Below the pieces are notes generated by a model, which ran no database searches, was not told the origin of the DNA, and saw only the letters and a program-made list of their open reading frames with translations. The translations under genes and the position numbers were made by a program. From a bacterium (GTDB lineage: Bacteria; Chloroflexota; Dormibacteria; UBA8260; Bog-877), in NCBI GenBank assembly GCA_021802115.1, contig JAKABA010000018.1, positions 1 through 47,463 of the forward strand: a stretch of DNA of 47,463 bases, written 5' to 3'. Of this stretch, positions 15,610 through 23,559 are shown in pieces (the first letter of the stretch is position 1; every line of letters starts with the position of its first letter).

Positions 15610-16271
15610 TACCCGAGGCCTCGGCCCACAGTGGTAAGGAACTCTGCCCGCAGCGCCGCATCCTCCTCGTAGGCGCCTCGCCAGACGGAGCTGTTGGTGC
15701 GGGTGGTCTCATTACGTACCCCGCGCATCCTGGTGCAGAGGTGCGTGGCGGACAGGTGGACCGCGACTCCGTGGGGTCGCAGCTGATCCACCATCCAGTC
15801 CGCGATCTCCTGGCCCACCCGCTCCTGAACCGTGAACCGCCGCGCATACACGTTGACCAGCCGGGTGAGTTTGGAGAGTCCGACGATGTGCTCATGCGCG
15901 ATGTAGGCGACGTGGGCGAATCCATGGAAGGGCAGGGAGTGATGCTCGCAAAGTGAATAGAAAGGTATCGGGCCCTCGATGATCTGGCTGATCCTGCAGT
16001 CGGGCCCGCCCTGACACTCCGTCGGGAAGATGGTGAGCAACTTGGGATCGCCGTCATACCCCACGGTGGCATCCACGAGCGCCCTGACGAAGCGTCGAGG
16101 CGTGTTGCGCGTGCCCGGAGTGTCGAAGTTCATGCCCAGGGTGCGCAGGATCTCTGCGGCGTGTTCCTCCAGGCGGGCCACAACCTCGGCGTCCAGTTGT
16201 CGCGGTCGAGCTCCCGTCCAGAGGTGATCACGGCCGAGTCGGACCGCGGTCGGATCTTCGCTATCGCTCAC
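15609..16271 (-). CDS. folE: GTP cyclohydrolase I (FolE)
   Basis: A 220-residue enzyme that converts GTP to 7,8-dihydroneopterin triphosphate, the first step of folate and pterin synthesis. The zinc site is intact: CEHHSLPFHG supplies Cys and His, and HLCTRMRGV supplies the second Cys. PRRFVRAL, VGLSKLTRLVNVYARRFTVQ and QEIADWM are family hallmarks. GTG at 16271 is preferred because GGGAGA lies upstream and 16 extra codons before it are not conserved-looking. It is the first gene of the folE-SDR-RibD-like unit. Confidence 0.93.
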   Translation of the reverse strand: MSDSEDPTAVRLGRDHLWTGARPRQLDAEVVARLEEHAAEILRTLGMNFDTPGTRNTPRRFVRALVDATVGYDGDPKLLTIFPTECQGGPDCRISQIIEGPIPFYSLCEHHSLPFHGFAHVAYIAHEHIVGLSKLTRLVNVYARRFTVQERVGQEIADWMVDQLRPHGVAVHLSATHLCTRMRGVRNETTRTNSSVWRGAYEEDAALRAEFLTTVGRGLG

Positions 16272-16581
16272 TCGGAAGTCTCCCAATCCGGAACAACGTA
16301 AACATCGGGGGCCACCCACGACGGGGTCGCGACACCGGCCGGGCAGGCTGGTGGCTGAGGTTCTGATTGTAGTTTCACCTGCCGTTCGTGACCGCTCGGA
16401 TGTGGGTCACCCAGGCGTTCGCCGAGCCCCATCCGACCATTCGCCCGGCCGACCGCGCAGCCGCAAGGCCCGCGATCCCCATCCCGATCCGGCAACACCC
16501 AAGGGTGCCTCCCGAGGGGGTACAGCCGGCCCGTACAATCGAGCTACTCGGGCTGGTGCCGAGGGCGTCTTGGGGGACACC
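16272..16581. other. Divergent intergenic region between folE and the DinB-like gene
   Basis: About 310 bp without a gene. TACAAT occurs once toward each gene: 16371-16366 on the minus strand for folE and 16534-16539 on the plus strand for the DinB-like gene. No good -35 partner is visible for either. Confidence 0.4.
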
Positions 16582-17046
16582 ATGATCTCGAAGGACGACT
16601 ACCTCTATTTTGTAGACGAGCAGCTGCAGGCGATGATCGCCATGGTGCTCGAACTGGGAGATGCGCTCGCCAACCAGGCGCTGGACGTCCCCGGCTCCAA
16701 CTCGCCGTACGCGATCCTCACCCATTGCCTGGGCGTCATGGAGTACTGGGGAGGGCACGTGGTCGCGGGCCGGCCATCCTCACGCGACCGCGCTTCGGAA
16801 TTCCGCGCCAGCGGCTCGGTCGAACACCTGGTCGACCGGGCCCGGGCGGGCCAGCGGCAACTGCAAGAGGACCTAATCGGGTCCGAGCCAAATCGCGCGG
16901 TAAACAACTCCCCCGGGGATGAGCTGCGGGGTTCGCCGATGGGCAAAACCCAAGGTGGCGCCCTCATCCACATCTACGAGGAACTCGCACGGCACCGCGG
17001 CCACATGGACCTGACCCGCGACCTCCTCCTGGCTCGGAGGGGATAG
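16582..17046 (+). CDS. DinB-like (DUF664-type) protein
   Basis: A 154-residue four-helix-bundle protein of the DinB/YfiT superfamily. The likely metal-binding histidines are in AILTHCLGVMEYW and in ELARHRGHMDLTRDLLL at the C-terminus. Relatives are thiol-dependent transferases using mycothiol or bacillithiol, but many have no known substrate. ATG at 16582 follows GGGGGA; upstream codons in the same frame look non-coding. It stands alone, divergent from folE. Confidence 0.82.
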   Translation: MISKDDYLYFVDEQLQAMIAMVLELGDALANQALDVPGSNSPYAILTHCLGVMEYWGGHVVAGRPSSRDRASEFRASGSVEHLVDRARAGQRQLQEDLIGSEPNRAVNNSPGDELRGSPMGKTQGGALIHIYEELARHRGHMDLTRDLLLARRG

Positions 17047-17302
17047 GCGCCGCCTGGACCGGCTCCCCAGTCCACCTCTCAGCTTGGCCGGAGACCGCTG
17101 CTGAATTGGAGGGGCCCAGCAGGATCAGGGCATCGAGAGAGCGCTGGGGCACCGACAAGCCCTCCGCTGGGGGCAGATGCGGTTCGGCGACCAGCCGATT
17201 GCCCCTGGCCCAAACCTCCGTATCAGTTCACCCTAGCGGGCATCGCGCGGCATGAGCGCCCGCACGCCAGGGTTGGCCCAGAGTCGCTTGCCGCCGCGGT
17301 GG

Positions 17303-18766
17303 CTACTCGCCGGCGACGCTGGTGAACGCGAGCCGCTGAACCTTGGGCGGGGAGGTCGGGGACAGCCAGATTTCGCAGTCGACGTCACCACGCTCGCAGT
17401 GCATGGTGAAACTGCAGCGTAGTCGCCCGGCCGGTCTGATCGCGGCAGCGGTTAGGCAGGGCCCGTGGCGGGCCTGCAGGCGGGCCAGCTCGGCATTCCT
17501 CGCCGAGAGAGCGGAGTCCACGAACAGGTTGGTGGCCACGAGTTCCCCGAGACCGTCGAGGGTGAGGGTGTTGTAGCCCGCGATCACGAGCTCGCGAGCT
17601 ACAACGAGCTCGGCGGCAGGCTCGGTCTCCCCGCGATTCAGCACCCCCGCCTGGTCCAAGTGCTCGATCGCCTCGGCGACCGCCACTCGCATCGGCGCAT
17701 AGGTCAGGTTGGCGAACGCAAACACGGCCAGATCGCAGTCGGGCAGCCACTCGACATGCGACCCGAAGCCGGGCAGGCCCCCGCTGTGGAAGACCACCCG
17801 CCCCTGCCTCTCGTGCCAGCCGGAGAACAACCCGAACCCGTAGGCAAGTCCGGTGACGCCGGGGCGGACCGGGCGACCGGGCCGGATGGCTCGATGCGAT
17901 TGCTGCATCTCGCGCAGAGTCGAGGGGGTGGTGCGAACGCTCTGCTCCACCTCGCCAAAGCGGGCGGCGGCGAGGTGCAGCCGTACGTAGCGGCCGAAGT
18001 CCTCGATCGAGGTCCACACTCCCCCCATCGCCCCGAACGCGCCGTGGTGGAGAGGCGCCTCGGCGACCGCGGATCCGTCCTGGTCCCGGTAGCCTAGGAC
18101 GCGCCGCGCAAGTGAGACCTCTTCGAACTCGAAGTGGGTGCAGTTCATGCCCACGGACACGAACAGATGCTGGGCTGCGAAGTCGGGAAGCGTGGTACCG
18201 GACACCACCTCCACTACCCGTCCCAGGATCGCGTAGCCCAGGTTGGAGTATTCGAAGTCACAGCCTGGGGGCCGGTTCAAAGGGAGCCCCGATCGGACCA
18301 GGTGGCTGAACTCAGAAGCCGACATCGCCAGCTGCCGATCGGCCCAAGGGTCATCCTCCACCAGACCGGCCGACATGGTGAGAAGTTGGCGCAGAGTCAG
18401 AGGTTCGGTCCAGTCCGCCGCGCCCAGCCTGAATCGCAGCTCCGGCACGTAGGAGTTGACCGGGTCATCCAAAGTCAGCGCCCCCGCATCCCTCAACGCC
18501 AGCAAGCACCAAGCTGTGATGCTCTTGGTCATCGACGCAATCCTGAACACCGACTCCGCGGTGACCGGTCTCCCCGACTCGAGATCAGCCCACCCCTCCC
18601 ATCCCACAGCCCACAGTCCCTGAGAGTCGACGACACCAAACCCGATGCCGGGGATCCGGTGGCGGGCCCGAATGCCGGCGAAGAGCTCCCCCAGCGCCAC
18701 CACCACACCCTCCCCCATGCGGTCGGACCGCTCGCCCAAATCTTCCCTGACCTCCATGCCCGACAT
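17303..18766 (-). CDS. Serine hydrolase of the beta-lactamase class C/penicillin-binding family
   Basis: A 487-residue protein with all three active-site motifs: SMTK (about residue 77) with the nucleophilic Ser and Lys, YSN (about 170) and HSGG (about 335). LTLRQLLTMSAGL is also typical of the family. No signal peptide is evident, so it is probably cytoplasmic; such proteins are esterases, peptidases or amidases of unknown substrate. An extra domain of about 110 residues follows the fold, with GYNTLTLDGLGEL and CSFTMHCERGDVDCEIWLSP. ATG at 18766 gives the longest form; ATG at 18718 is an alternative. Confidence 0.85.
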   Translation of the reverse strand: MSGMEVREDLGERSDRMGEGVVVALGELFAGIRARHRIPGIGFGVVDSQGLWAVGWEGWADLESGRPVTAESVFRIASMTKSITAWCLLALRDAGALTLDDPVNSYVPELRFRLGAADWTEPLTLRQLLTMSAGLVEDDPWADRQLAMSASEFSHLVRSGLPLNRPPGCDFEYSNLGYAILGRVVEVVSGTTLPDFAAQHLFVSVGMNCTHFEFEEVSLARRVLGYRDQDGSAVAEAPLHHGAFGAMGGVWTSIEDFGRYVRLHLAAARFGEVEQSVRTTPSTLREMQQSHRAIRPGRPVRPGVTGLAYGFGLFSGWHERQGRVVFHSGGLPGFGSHVEWLPDCDLAVFAFANLTYAPMRVAVAEAIEHLDQAGVLNRGETEPAAELVVARELVIAGYNTLTLDGLGELVATNLFVDSALSARNAELARLQARHGPCLTAAAIRPAGRLRCSFTMHCERGDVDCEIWLSPTSPPKVQRLAFTSVAGE

Positions 18767-18991
18767 GATGACGGGGTTGGTGCTGTCGGCCCCCGGCCAC
18801 CCTTCCGTGATGGGCGATGTAGTCGCGCGATTGGACTCACGCTCGCGGCCGGTGCTGGAGATTGCATCCCCACCACCTGGCCGGTCGTGGCGCTGGGGGT
18901 CTCAGCGGCTGCGAGCGCCCATCGCCAGCACTCAGGCGGCGGTACTCCAGGCCGCCTGCCGCACTCGGCGAGCTTCGGACCCCGGCGGTCC

Positions 18992-19008
18992 TTGACAACT
19001 TCTTGACG
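18992..19008 (+). promoter_or_regulatory. Candidate KdpE-type direct repeat upstream of kdp
   Basis: TTGACA (18992-18997) and TTGACG (19003-19008) repeat with an 11-bp period about 55 bp before the first kdp start codon. OmpR/PhoB-class regulators such as KdpE bind direct repeats of one helical turn. TTGACA could also be a -35 box, but no convincing -10 follows it. Confidence 0.4.
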
Positions 19009-19062
19009 CCAGTGCGGGGAACCTTCACACGCGCTTTATGCCGCCGGTGGCAGCCTTGCCCC

Positions 19063-19146
19063 ATGGGTGACCTGCTGGCCGTGGGCGGAGTGGTCATATT
19101 CACGATCGCCGGGCTGGCTCTGGTTCGGTGGCTGGAGCGCGTCTGA
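19063..19146 (+). CDS. 27-residue single-pass membrane peptide coupled to kdpF
   Basis: ATG at 19063 opens a frame for MGDLLAVGGVVIFTIAGL followed by ALVRWLERV. It is one transmembrane helix with a basic C-terminal tail. Its TGA shares one base with the kdpF ATG, so kdpF is translationally coupled to it. The composition is hydrophobic with a clean positive-inside end, unlike random open frames here. It does not resemble KdpF, which follows as a separate gene. It may be a second small stabilising subunit of the Kdp complex or a leader peptide for coupling; neither is shown. Too short for normal gene callers. Confidence 0.6.
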   Translation: MGDLLAVGGVVIFTIAGLALVRWLERV

Positions 19147-19232
19147 TGGTCGTGCACCTGATCCTGCTGGCGCTGGCCGTGGTGCTCTTCGTCTACTTGG
19201 GTTACGCGATGTTCAAGCCCGAGGCCTTTTAG
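19146..19232 (+). CDS. kdpF: Potassium-transporting ATPase KdpF subunit
   Basis: A 28-residue one-helix membrane peptide, MVVHLILLALAVVLFVYLGY then AMFKPEAF. The PEAF or PEKF ending and length match KdpF, which sits between KdpA and KdpB and stabilises the KdpFABC complex with its lipid. It lies between the coupled 27-residue frame and kdpA, whose ATG follows the TAG directly with no spacer. Confidence 0.88.
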   Translation: MVVHLILLALAVVLFVYLGYAMFKPEAF

Positions 19233-20927
19233 ATGGTCCACTACGCGCTCACCCTGGCGGCGCTGGTGGTCGTGCTGGCGCTCGCCTGGCGTTACCTCGG
19301 GGCGTACATGGCGGCGGTCTACAGCGGGCGGGTGCGCTGGCTGGCGTTTCTCGAGCGCCCGATCTACCGCCTGCTGGGGATCACCGCCGACCATGAGCAG
19401 AGCTGGCAGAGCTATGCGGCGGCGCTGCTGGTGTTCTCCGGGATCGCCATCTTGTTCACGTACGCGCTGCTGAGATTGCAGGGGTCCCTGCCGCTGAATC
19501 CTCAGCATCTGGGCGCGGTGCCGCCGGCGCTGAGCTGGAACACCGCCGTCTCCTTCGTGACCAACACCAACTGGCAGAACTACGCCGGTGAGACCACCAT
19601 GTCGTACCTCAGCCAGATGGCGGCGCTCCAGGTTCAGCAGTTCGTGTCGGCGGCCGTGGGGATCGCCGTCGCGATCGCGCTGGTGCGCGGATTCTCGCGC
19701 CGGGGCCAGTCGACCATCGGCAGCTTCTGGGTCGACACGGTCCGGGGACTGCTCTACATCCTGCTTCCGATCGCCTTTGTCGCCGGTCTCGTGTACGTCG
19801 CTCAGGGAGCGGTTCAGACCTTGGCCGGCCCAGTCCTGGTGCACGACCCACTGAACGGGGTCACCCAGCTCATCCCGCTCGGCCCCGTCGGCTTCATGGA
19901 GGCGATCAAGCAGCTCGGGACCAATGGTGGCGGCTTCTTCAACGCCAACGGCGCCGACCCGTTCGAGAACCCCACCGCCCTCACCAACTTCTTATCGATC
20001 GCGCTGCTGCTGGCGATTCCGGTCGCGCTGACCTATACCTTCGGCCGCCTGGTGGGATCGCGCCGCCAGGGGGTGGCCCTGCTGGCAGCGATGGCCGTGA
20101 TATTCGCGATCTGGACCTCCTTCACCACCTTGGCAGAGTCCCAGCCCAACCCGGCGGTCGCGGCTGCCGGCCTGATCCACCAGCCGACCGGGAACATGGA
20201 GGGCAAGGAGGTACGCTTCGGGGTCCTAGACTCCACCCTGTACGACGTGGCCTCCACCCAGACATCCACGGGGTCGGTGGACTCCACCCCGGACTCCTAC
20301 ACCCCCATGGGAGGGTTTGGACTGCTGACCGGGATGATGCTGGGTGAGGTGACCCCTGGGGGGGTCGGCAGCGGACTGTATACCATCCTCCTCGACGCCA
20401 TCGTCGCGGTGTTCATCGGGGGCCTGATGATCGGGCGAACCCCTGAGTACCTCGGCAAGAAGATTCAGGCCCGGGAGGTGAAGCTCGCCAGCCTTGGGGT
20501 TCTGGTCATGCCGATCACGGTGCTGGTCCTGACCGGCATCGCGACGACCCTGCCGGTCGGGCGGGCGGGAGCGTTCAACGCTGGGCCCCACGGGTTCACC
20601 GAGATCCTCTACGCCTTCACCTCGCAGGCCAACAACAATGGGTCCGCGTTCGCGGGCTTGAACGGCAACACGCTCTTCTACAACGTGGCTGGCGGGATCG
20701 CCATGCTCCTCGGACGGTTCGGCATCATGGTCCCGGTTTTGGCGCTGGCCGGCTCGCTCGCCGCCAAGCCGCTGGTCCCGACCTCGGCCGGCACCTTCCG
20801 GACCGACGACGTCATGTTCGTGGTGCTGCTGTTGGGAGTGATCGTCATCGTGGGCGGACTGACCTTCTTCCCGGCTGTGTCTCTGGGACCGGTGGTGGAG
20901 CAGCTCAGCCATGGGAGGTTCTTCTGA
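19233..20927 (+). CDS. kdpA: Potassium-transporting ATPase KdpA subunit (K+-selective channel subunit)
   Basis: A 564-residue membrane protein of the superfamily of K+ transporters that forms the high-affinity potassium entry path of KdpFABC. Selectivity-filter segments are visible: [31 protein letters not shown], and [15 protein letters not shown]. About ten hydrophobic helices are present and the length is normal. The start follows kdpF without a gap, and the TGA shares one base with the kdpB ATG. The complex should be expressed under potassium limitation. Confidence 0.97.
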   Translation: MVHYALTLAALVVVLALAWRYLGAYMAAVYSGRVRWLAFLERPIYRLLGITADHEQSWQSYAAALLVFSGIAILFTYALLRLQGSLPLNPQHLGAVPPALSWNTAVSFVTNTNWQNYAGETTMSYLSQMAALQVQQFVSAAVGIAVAIALVRGFSRRGQSTIGSFWVDTVRGLLYILLPIAFVAGLVYVAQGAVQTLAGPVLVHDPLNGVTQLIPLGPVGFMEAIKQLGTNGGGFFNANGADPFENPTALTNFLSIALLLAIPVALTYTFGRLVGSRRQGVALLAAMAVIFAIWTSFTTLAESQPNPAVAAAGLIHQPTGNMEGKEVRFGVLDSTLYDVASTQTSTGSVDSTPDSYTPMGGFGLLTGMMLGEVTPGGVGSGLYTILLDAIVAVFIGGLMIGRTPEYLGKKIQAREVKLASLGVLVMPITVLVLTGIATTLPVGRAGAFNAGPHGFTEILYAFTSQANNNGSAFAGLNGNTLFYNVAGGIAMLLGRFGIMVPVLALAGSLAAKPLVPTSAGTFRTDDVMFVVLLLGVIVIVGGLTFFPAVSLGPVVEQLSHGRFF

Positions 20928-22996
20928 TGGGTCTTTTGAGCCCCATCGCCCGTCGGCGTTCGCCCGCCCACTCACCCCGCAGAGGGCCTCAGGCACGCGG
21001 CCTCTTCGACCGCCGGATCCTCCGGCAGGCTGCTCTTGGGGCCGTCCTCAAGCTTGACCCCCGCGTGCAGATTCGCAATCCCGTGATGTTCGTGGTCGTG
21101 GTCGGAACGGTGGTCACCCTGCTGGAGGCGGTGTTCCATCCCACCATCTTCAGCTGGAGCATCACCATCTGGCTCCTGCTGACCGTCCTGTTTGCCAATT
21201 TCGCTGAAGCGGTGGCGGAGGGCCGCGGGAAGGCCCAGGCCGACGCACTCCGGCGCACCCGGTCCGACACCATGGCGCGCCGAGTGACCCGGGATGGCGC
21301 CGAGGACCACGTCACCTCGGCCGAGCTTAGGCGCGGTGACCTGGTGGTCTGCGAAGCCGGGGACGTGATCCCCTCCGATGGGGAGATCCGTGAGGGCATC
21401 GCCTCCGTCGACGAGTCGGCGATCACCGGGGAGTCGGCCCCCGTGATCCGCGAGTCCGGGGGCGACCGTTCGGCCGTTACGGGTGGCACCAGGGTGCTCT
21501 CCGACCGCATCGTGGTGGAGATCACCGCAGAGCGGGGCAACACCTTCATGGACCGGATGATCTCCCTGGTCGAGGGCGCCAACCGGCAGCGCACACCCAA
21601 TGAAATCGCCCTCACGATTCTGCTGGCGGCGCTGACCATCGTCTTCTTGCCGGTGGTGGTGAGTCTGTATCCCTTCGCCCGGTATGCCGGCGGCTCGGTC
21701 TCCGTGGTAACGCTGGTGGCCTTGTTGGTGTGTCTCATCCCCACCACCATCGGGGCCTTGCTGTCGGCGATTGGGATCGCCGGCATGGACCGGATGGTCC
21801 AGCGCAACGTGCTGGCCATGAGCGGTCGAGCGGTCGAAGCCGCCGGCGATGTGCAGACCCTCCTGCTCGACAAGACGGGCACGATCACCCTGGGCAACCG
21901 GATGGCCAGCGCCTTCATCCCGGTGGGGGGACACCAAGACCGTGAGCTGGCCCGTGCCGCCCTGCTGTCGTCCCTGGCCGATGAGACCCCGGAGGGGAGG
22001 TCCATCGTCACCCTGGCCCAAGACCGCTTCGAAGTCCACGAGAGCGCCCATCCCAGCGCGGCCACCTTCGTTCCCTTTTCCGCCACCACCAGGATGTCGG
22101 GAATCGACATGGAGGGGCGGCAGATCCGCAAGGGTGCGGCGGACGCGGTGCGCACGTGGGTCACCGAGCACGGTGGACGCATCCCCGTCGACCTTGAACC
22201 GATCGTGGCCGAGCTGGCACGGGCTGGGGCGACTCCGCTGGTGGTGGCCGACGGGCCGGAGATCCTGGGGGTGATCGAGCTCAAGGACGTGGTCAAGCCA
22301 GGGATCAAGGAGCGATTTGCCGAGCTGCGCAGCGCGGGAATCCGGACCGTGATGATCACCGGGGACAACCCCCTGACAGCGGCGGCCATCGCCGCGGAGG
22401 CGGGAGTGGACGACTACCTCGCAGAGGCGACTCCGGAGGCCAAGATGACGCTGATCCGCCAGGAGCAGACCGGCGGCAAGCTGGTGGCGATGACCGGTGA
22501 CGGGACCAACGACGCCCCGGCGCTGGCCCAGGCCGACGTCGGGCTGGCCATGAACACCGGCACCAACGCCGCCAAGGAGGCGGGCAACATGGTCGACCTC
22601 GACTCCAACCCCACCAAGCTGATCGAGGTGGTCGAGGTCGGCAAGCAGCTGCTGATCACCCGGGGGGCGCTCACCACCTTCTCGATCGCCAACGACGTAG
22701 CCAAGTACTTCGCTATCATCCCTGCGCTCTTCGCCGCCACCTATCCCCAGTTGGAGGCGCTCAACATCATGCGTCTTCACAGCCCTCAGAGCGCAGTGCT
22801 GTCGGCGGTCATCTTCAACGCGCTGGTGATCGTGGCGCTGATCCCGCTGGCGCTGCGGGGGGTGAGGTGGCGTCCATCGGGCTCGGCGGCGGTGCTGCGC
22901 CGAAACGTCCTGATCTACGGGGTGGGGGGACTCATCACCCCGTTCATCGGGATCAAACTGATCGACCTGCTGCTAACTGCAGCACATCTTTACTGA
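20927..22996 (+). CDS. kdpB: Potassium-transporting ATPase KdpB subunit (P-type ATPase)
   Basis: A 689-residue P-type ATPase that energises KdpFABC. The TGES actuator motif lies in [20 protein letters not shown], the phosphorylated Asp in [12 protein letters not shown], and the hinge in [27 protein letters not shown] and [20 protein letters not shown] are typical of KdpB. In E. coli, phosphorylation of the TGES serine inhibits the pump at high K+; the serine is conserved here. A long open frame on the opposite strand is only a shadow of this gene. Confidence 0.97.
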   Translation: MGLLSPIARRRSPAHSPRRGPQARGLFDRRILRQAALGAVLKLDPRVQIRNPVMFVVVVGTVVTLLEAVFHPTIFSWSITIWLLLTVLFANFAEAVAEGRGKAQADALRRTRSDTMARRVTRDGAEDHVTSAELRRGDLVVCEAGDVIPSDGEIREGIASVDESAITGESAPVIRESGGDRSAVTGGTRVLSDRIVVEITAERGNTFMDRMISLVEGANRQRTPNEIALTILLAALTIVFLPVVVSLYPFARYAGGSVSVVTLVALLVCLIPTTIGALLSAIGIAGMDRMVQRNVLAMSGRAVEAAGDVQTLLLDKTGTITLGNRMASAFIPVGGHQDRELARAALLSSLADETPEGRSIVTLAQDRFEVHESAHPSAATFVPFSATTRMSGIDMEGRQIRKGAADAVRTWVTEHGGRIPVDLEPIVAELARAGATPLVVADGPEILGVIELKDVVKPGIKERFAELRSAGIRTVMITGDNPLTAAAIAAEAGVDDYLAEATPEAKMTLIRQEQTGGKLVAMTGDGTNDAPALAQADVGLAMNTGTNAAKEAGNMVDLDSNPTKLIEVVEVGKQLLITRGALTTFSIANDVAKYFAIIPALFAATYPQLEALNIMRLHSPQSAVLSAVIFNALVIVALIPLALRGVRWRPSGSAAVLRRNVLIYGVGGLITPFIGIKLIDLLLTAAHLY

Positions 22997-23007
22997 GGGC
23001 TGGCAAC

Positions 23008-23559
23008 TTGCTCACTGAACTGCGTCGGGCTGTGATCCTCGCTCTGGCGGCCCTGGTCGTGTTTGGCCTGGCCTATCCCCTGGTTGGGATCGGGCTCTCC
23101 CGAGCCCTCTTTCCGAGCCAGGCCCAGGGCTCGATCGGGCGCTACGGCTCTGCCCTGATCGGTCAGTCATGGAGCGGCAACCAGTGGTTCCATGGCCGTC
23201 CTGACGCCGACAACCCGCTCCAGGAGAATGGCCGGGCGGGGAGCTCGGGAGCCGCCAACCTGGGTCCGAGGTCGAAGGTGCTGGTGAACGATGTCCGCGA
23301 ACTCATCCATTACTGGCATGAGCGCGGGGTGAACCCCACCACCGATCTGGTGACCACGTCGGCCAGCGGGCTGGACCCGGACATCACCCCGGCCGACGCC
23401 ATCGCCCAGATTCCCATGGTGTCGGCGGCAACCGGCATCTCCGCCCGAAGGCTGCGTGAGCTGATACGCGCCGAGACAACCGGACCGGAGCTGGGCTTTC
23501 TCGGCCCAGCCTATGTCAACGTGCTCGCGCTCAACGAGGCGCTGGCTCGCCTGCGCTGA
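23008..23559 (+). CDS. kdpC: Potassium-transporting ATPase KdpC subunit
   Basis: A 183-residue protein with one N-terminal transmembrane helix (ILALAALVVFGLAYPLVGI) and an extracytoplasmic domain. FHGRPDADNPLQENGRAGSS, GLDPDITPADA and TGISARRLREL are hallmark KdpC segments. It helps ATP use and complex assembly. TTG at 23008, 11 nt after the kdpB stop, has GAGGG upstream and gives the usual N-terminus. Its 3' end overlaps the convergent KdpD-like gene by 29 bp. Confidence 0.93.
   Translation: MLTELRRAVILALAALVVFGLAYPLVGIGLSRALFPSQAQGSIGRYGSALIGQSWSGNQWFHGRPDADNPLQENGRAGSSGAANLGPRSKVLVNDVRELIHYWHERGVNPTTDLVTTSASGLDPDITPADAIAQIPMVSAATGISARRLRELIRAETTGPELGFLGPAYVNVLALNEALARLR

Noticed and set aside
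18767..19062. Possible K+ or c-di-AMP riboswitch upstream of kdp
   Set aside because: I looked for ydaO-like or ykkC-like conserved cores and saw none. Only the 11-bp direct repeat stands out.
20972..22780. 602-codon minus-strand open frame
   Set aside because: It is the exact antisense of kdpB and rich in His, Gly, Asp and Arg. It is a shadow of a GC-rich coding strand.
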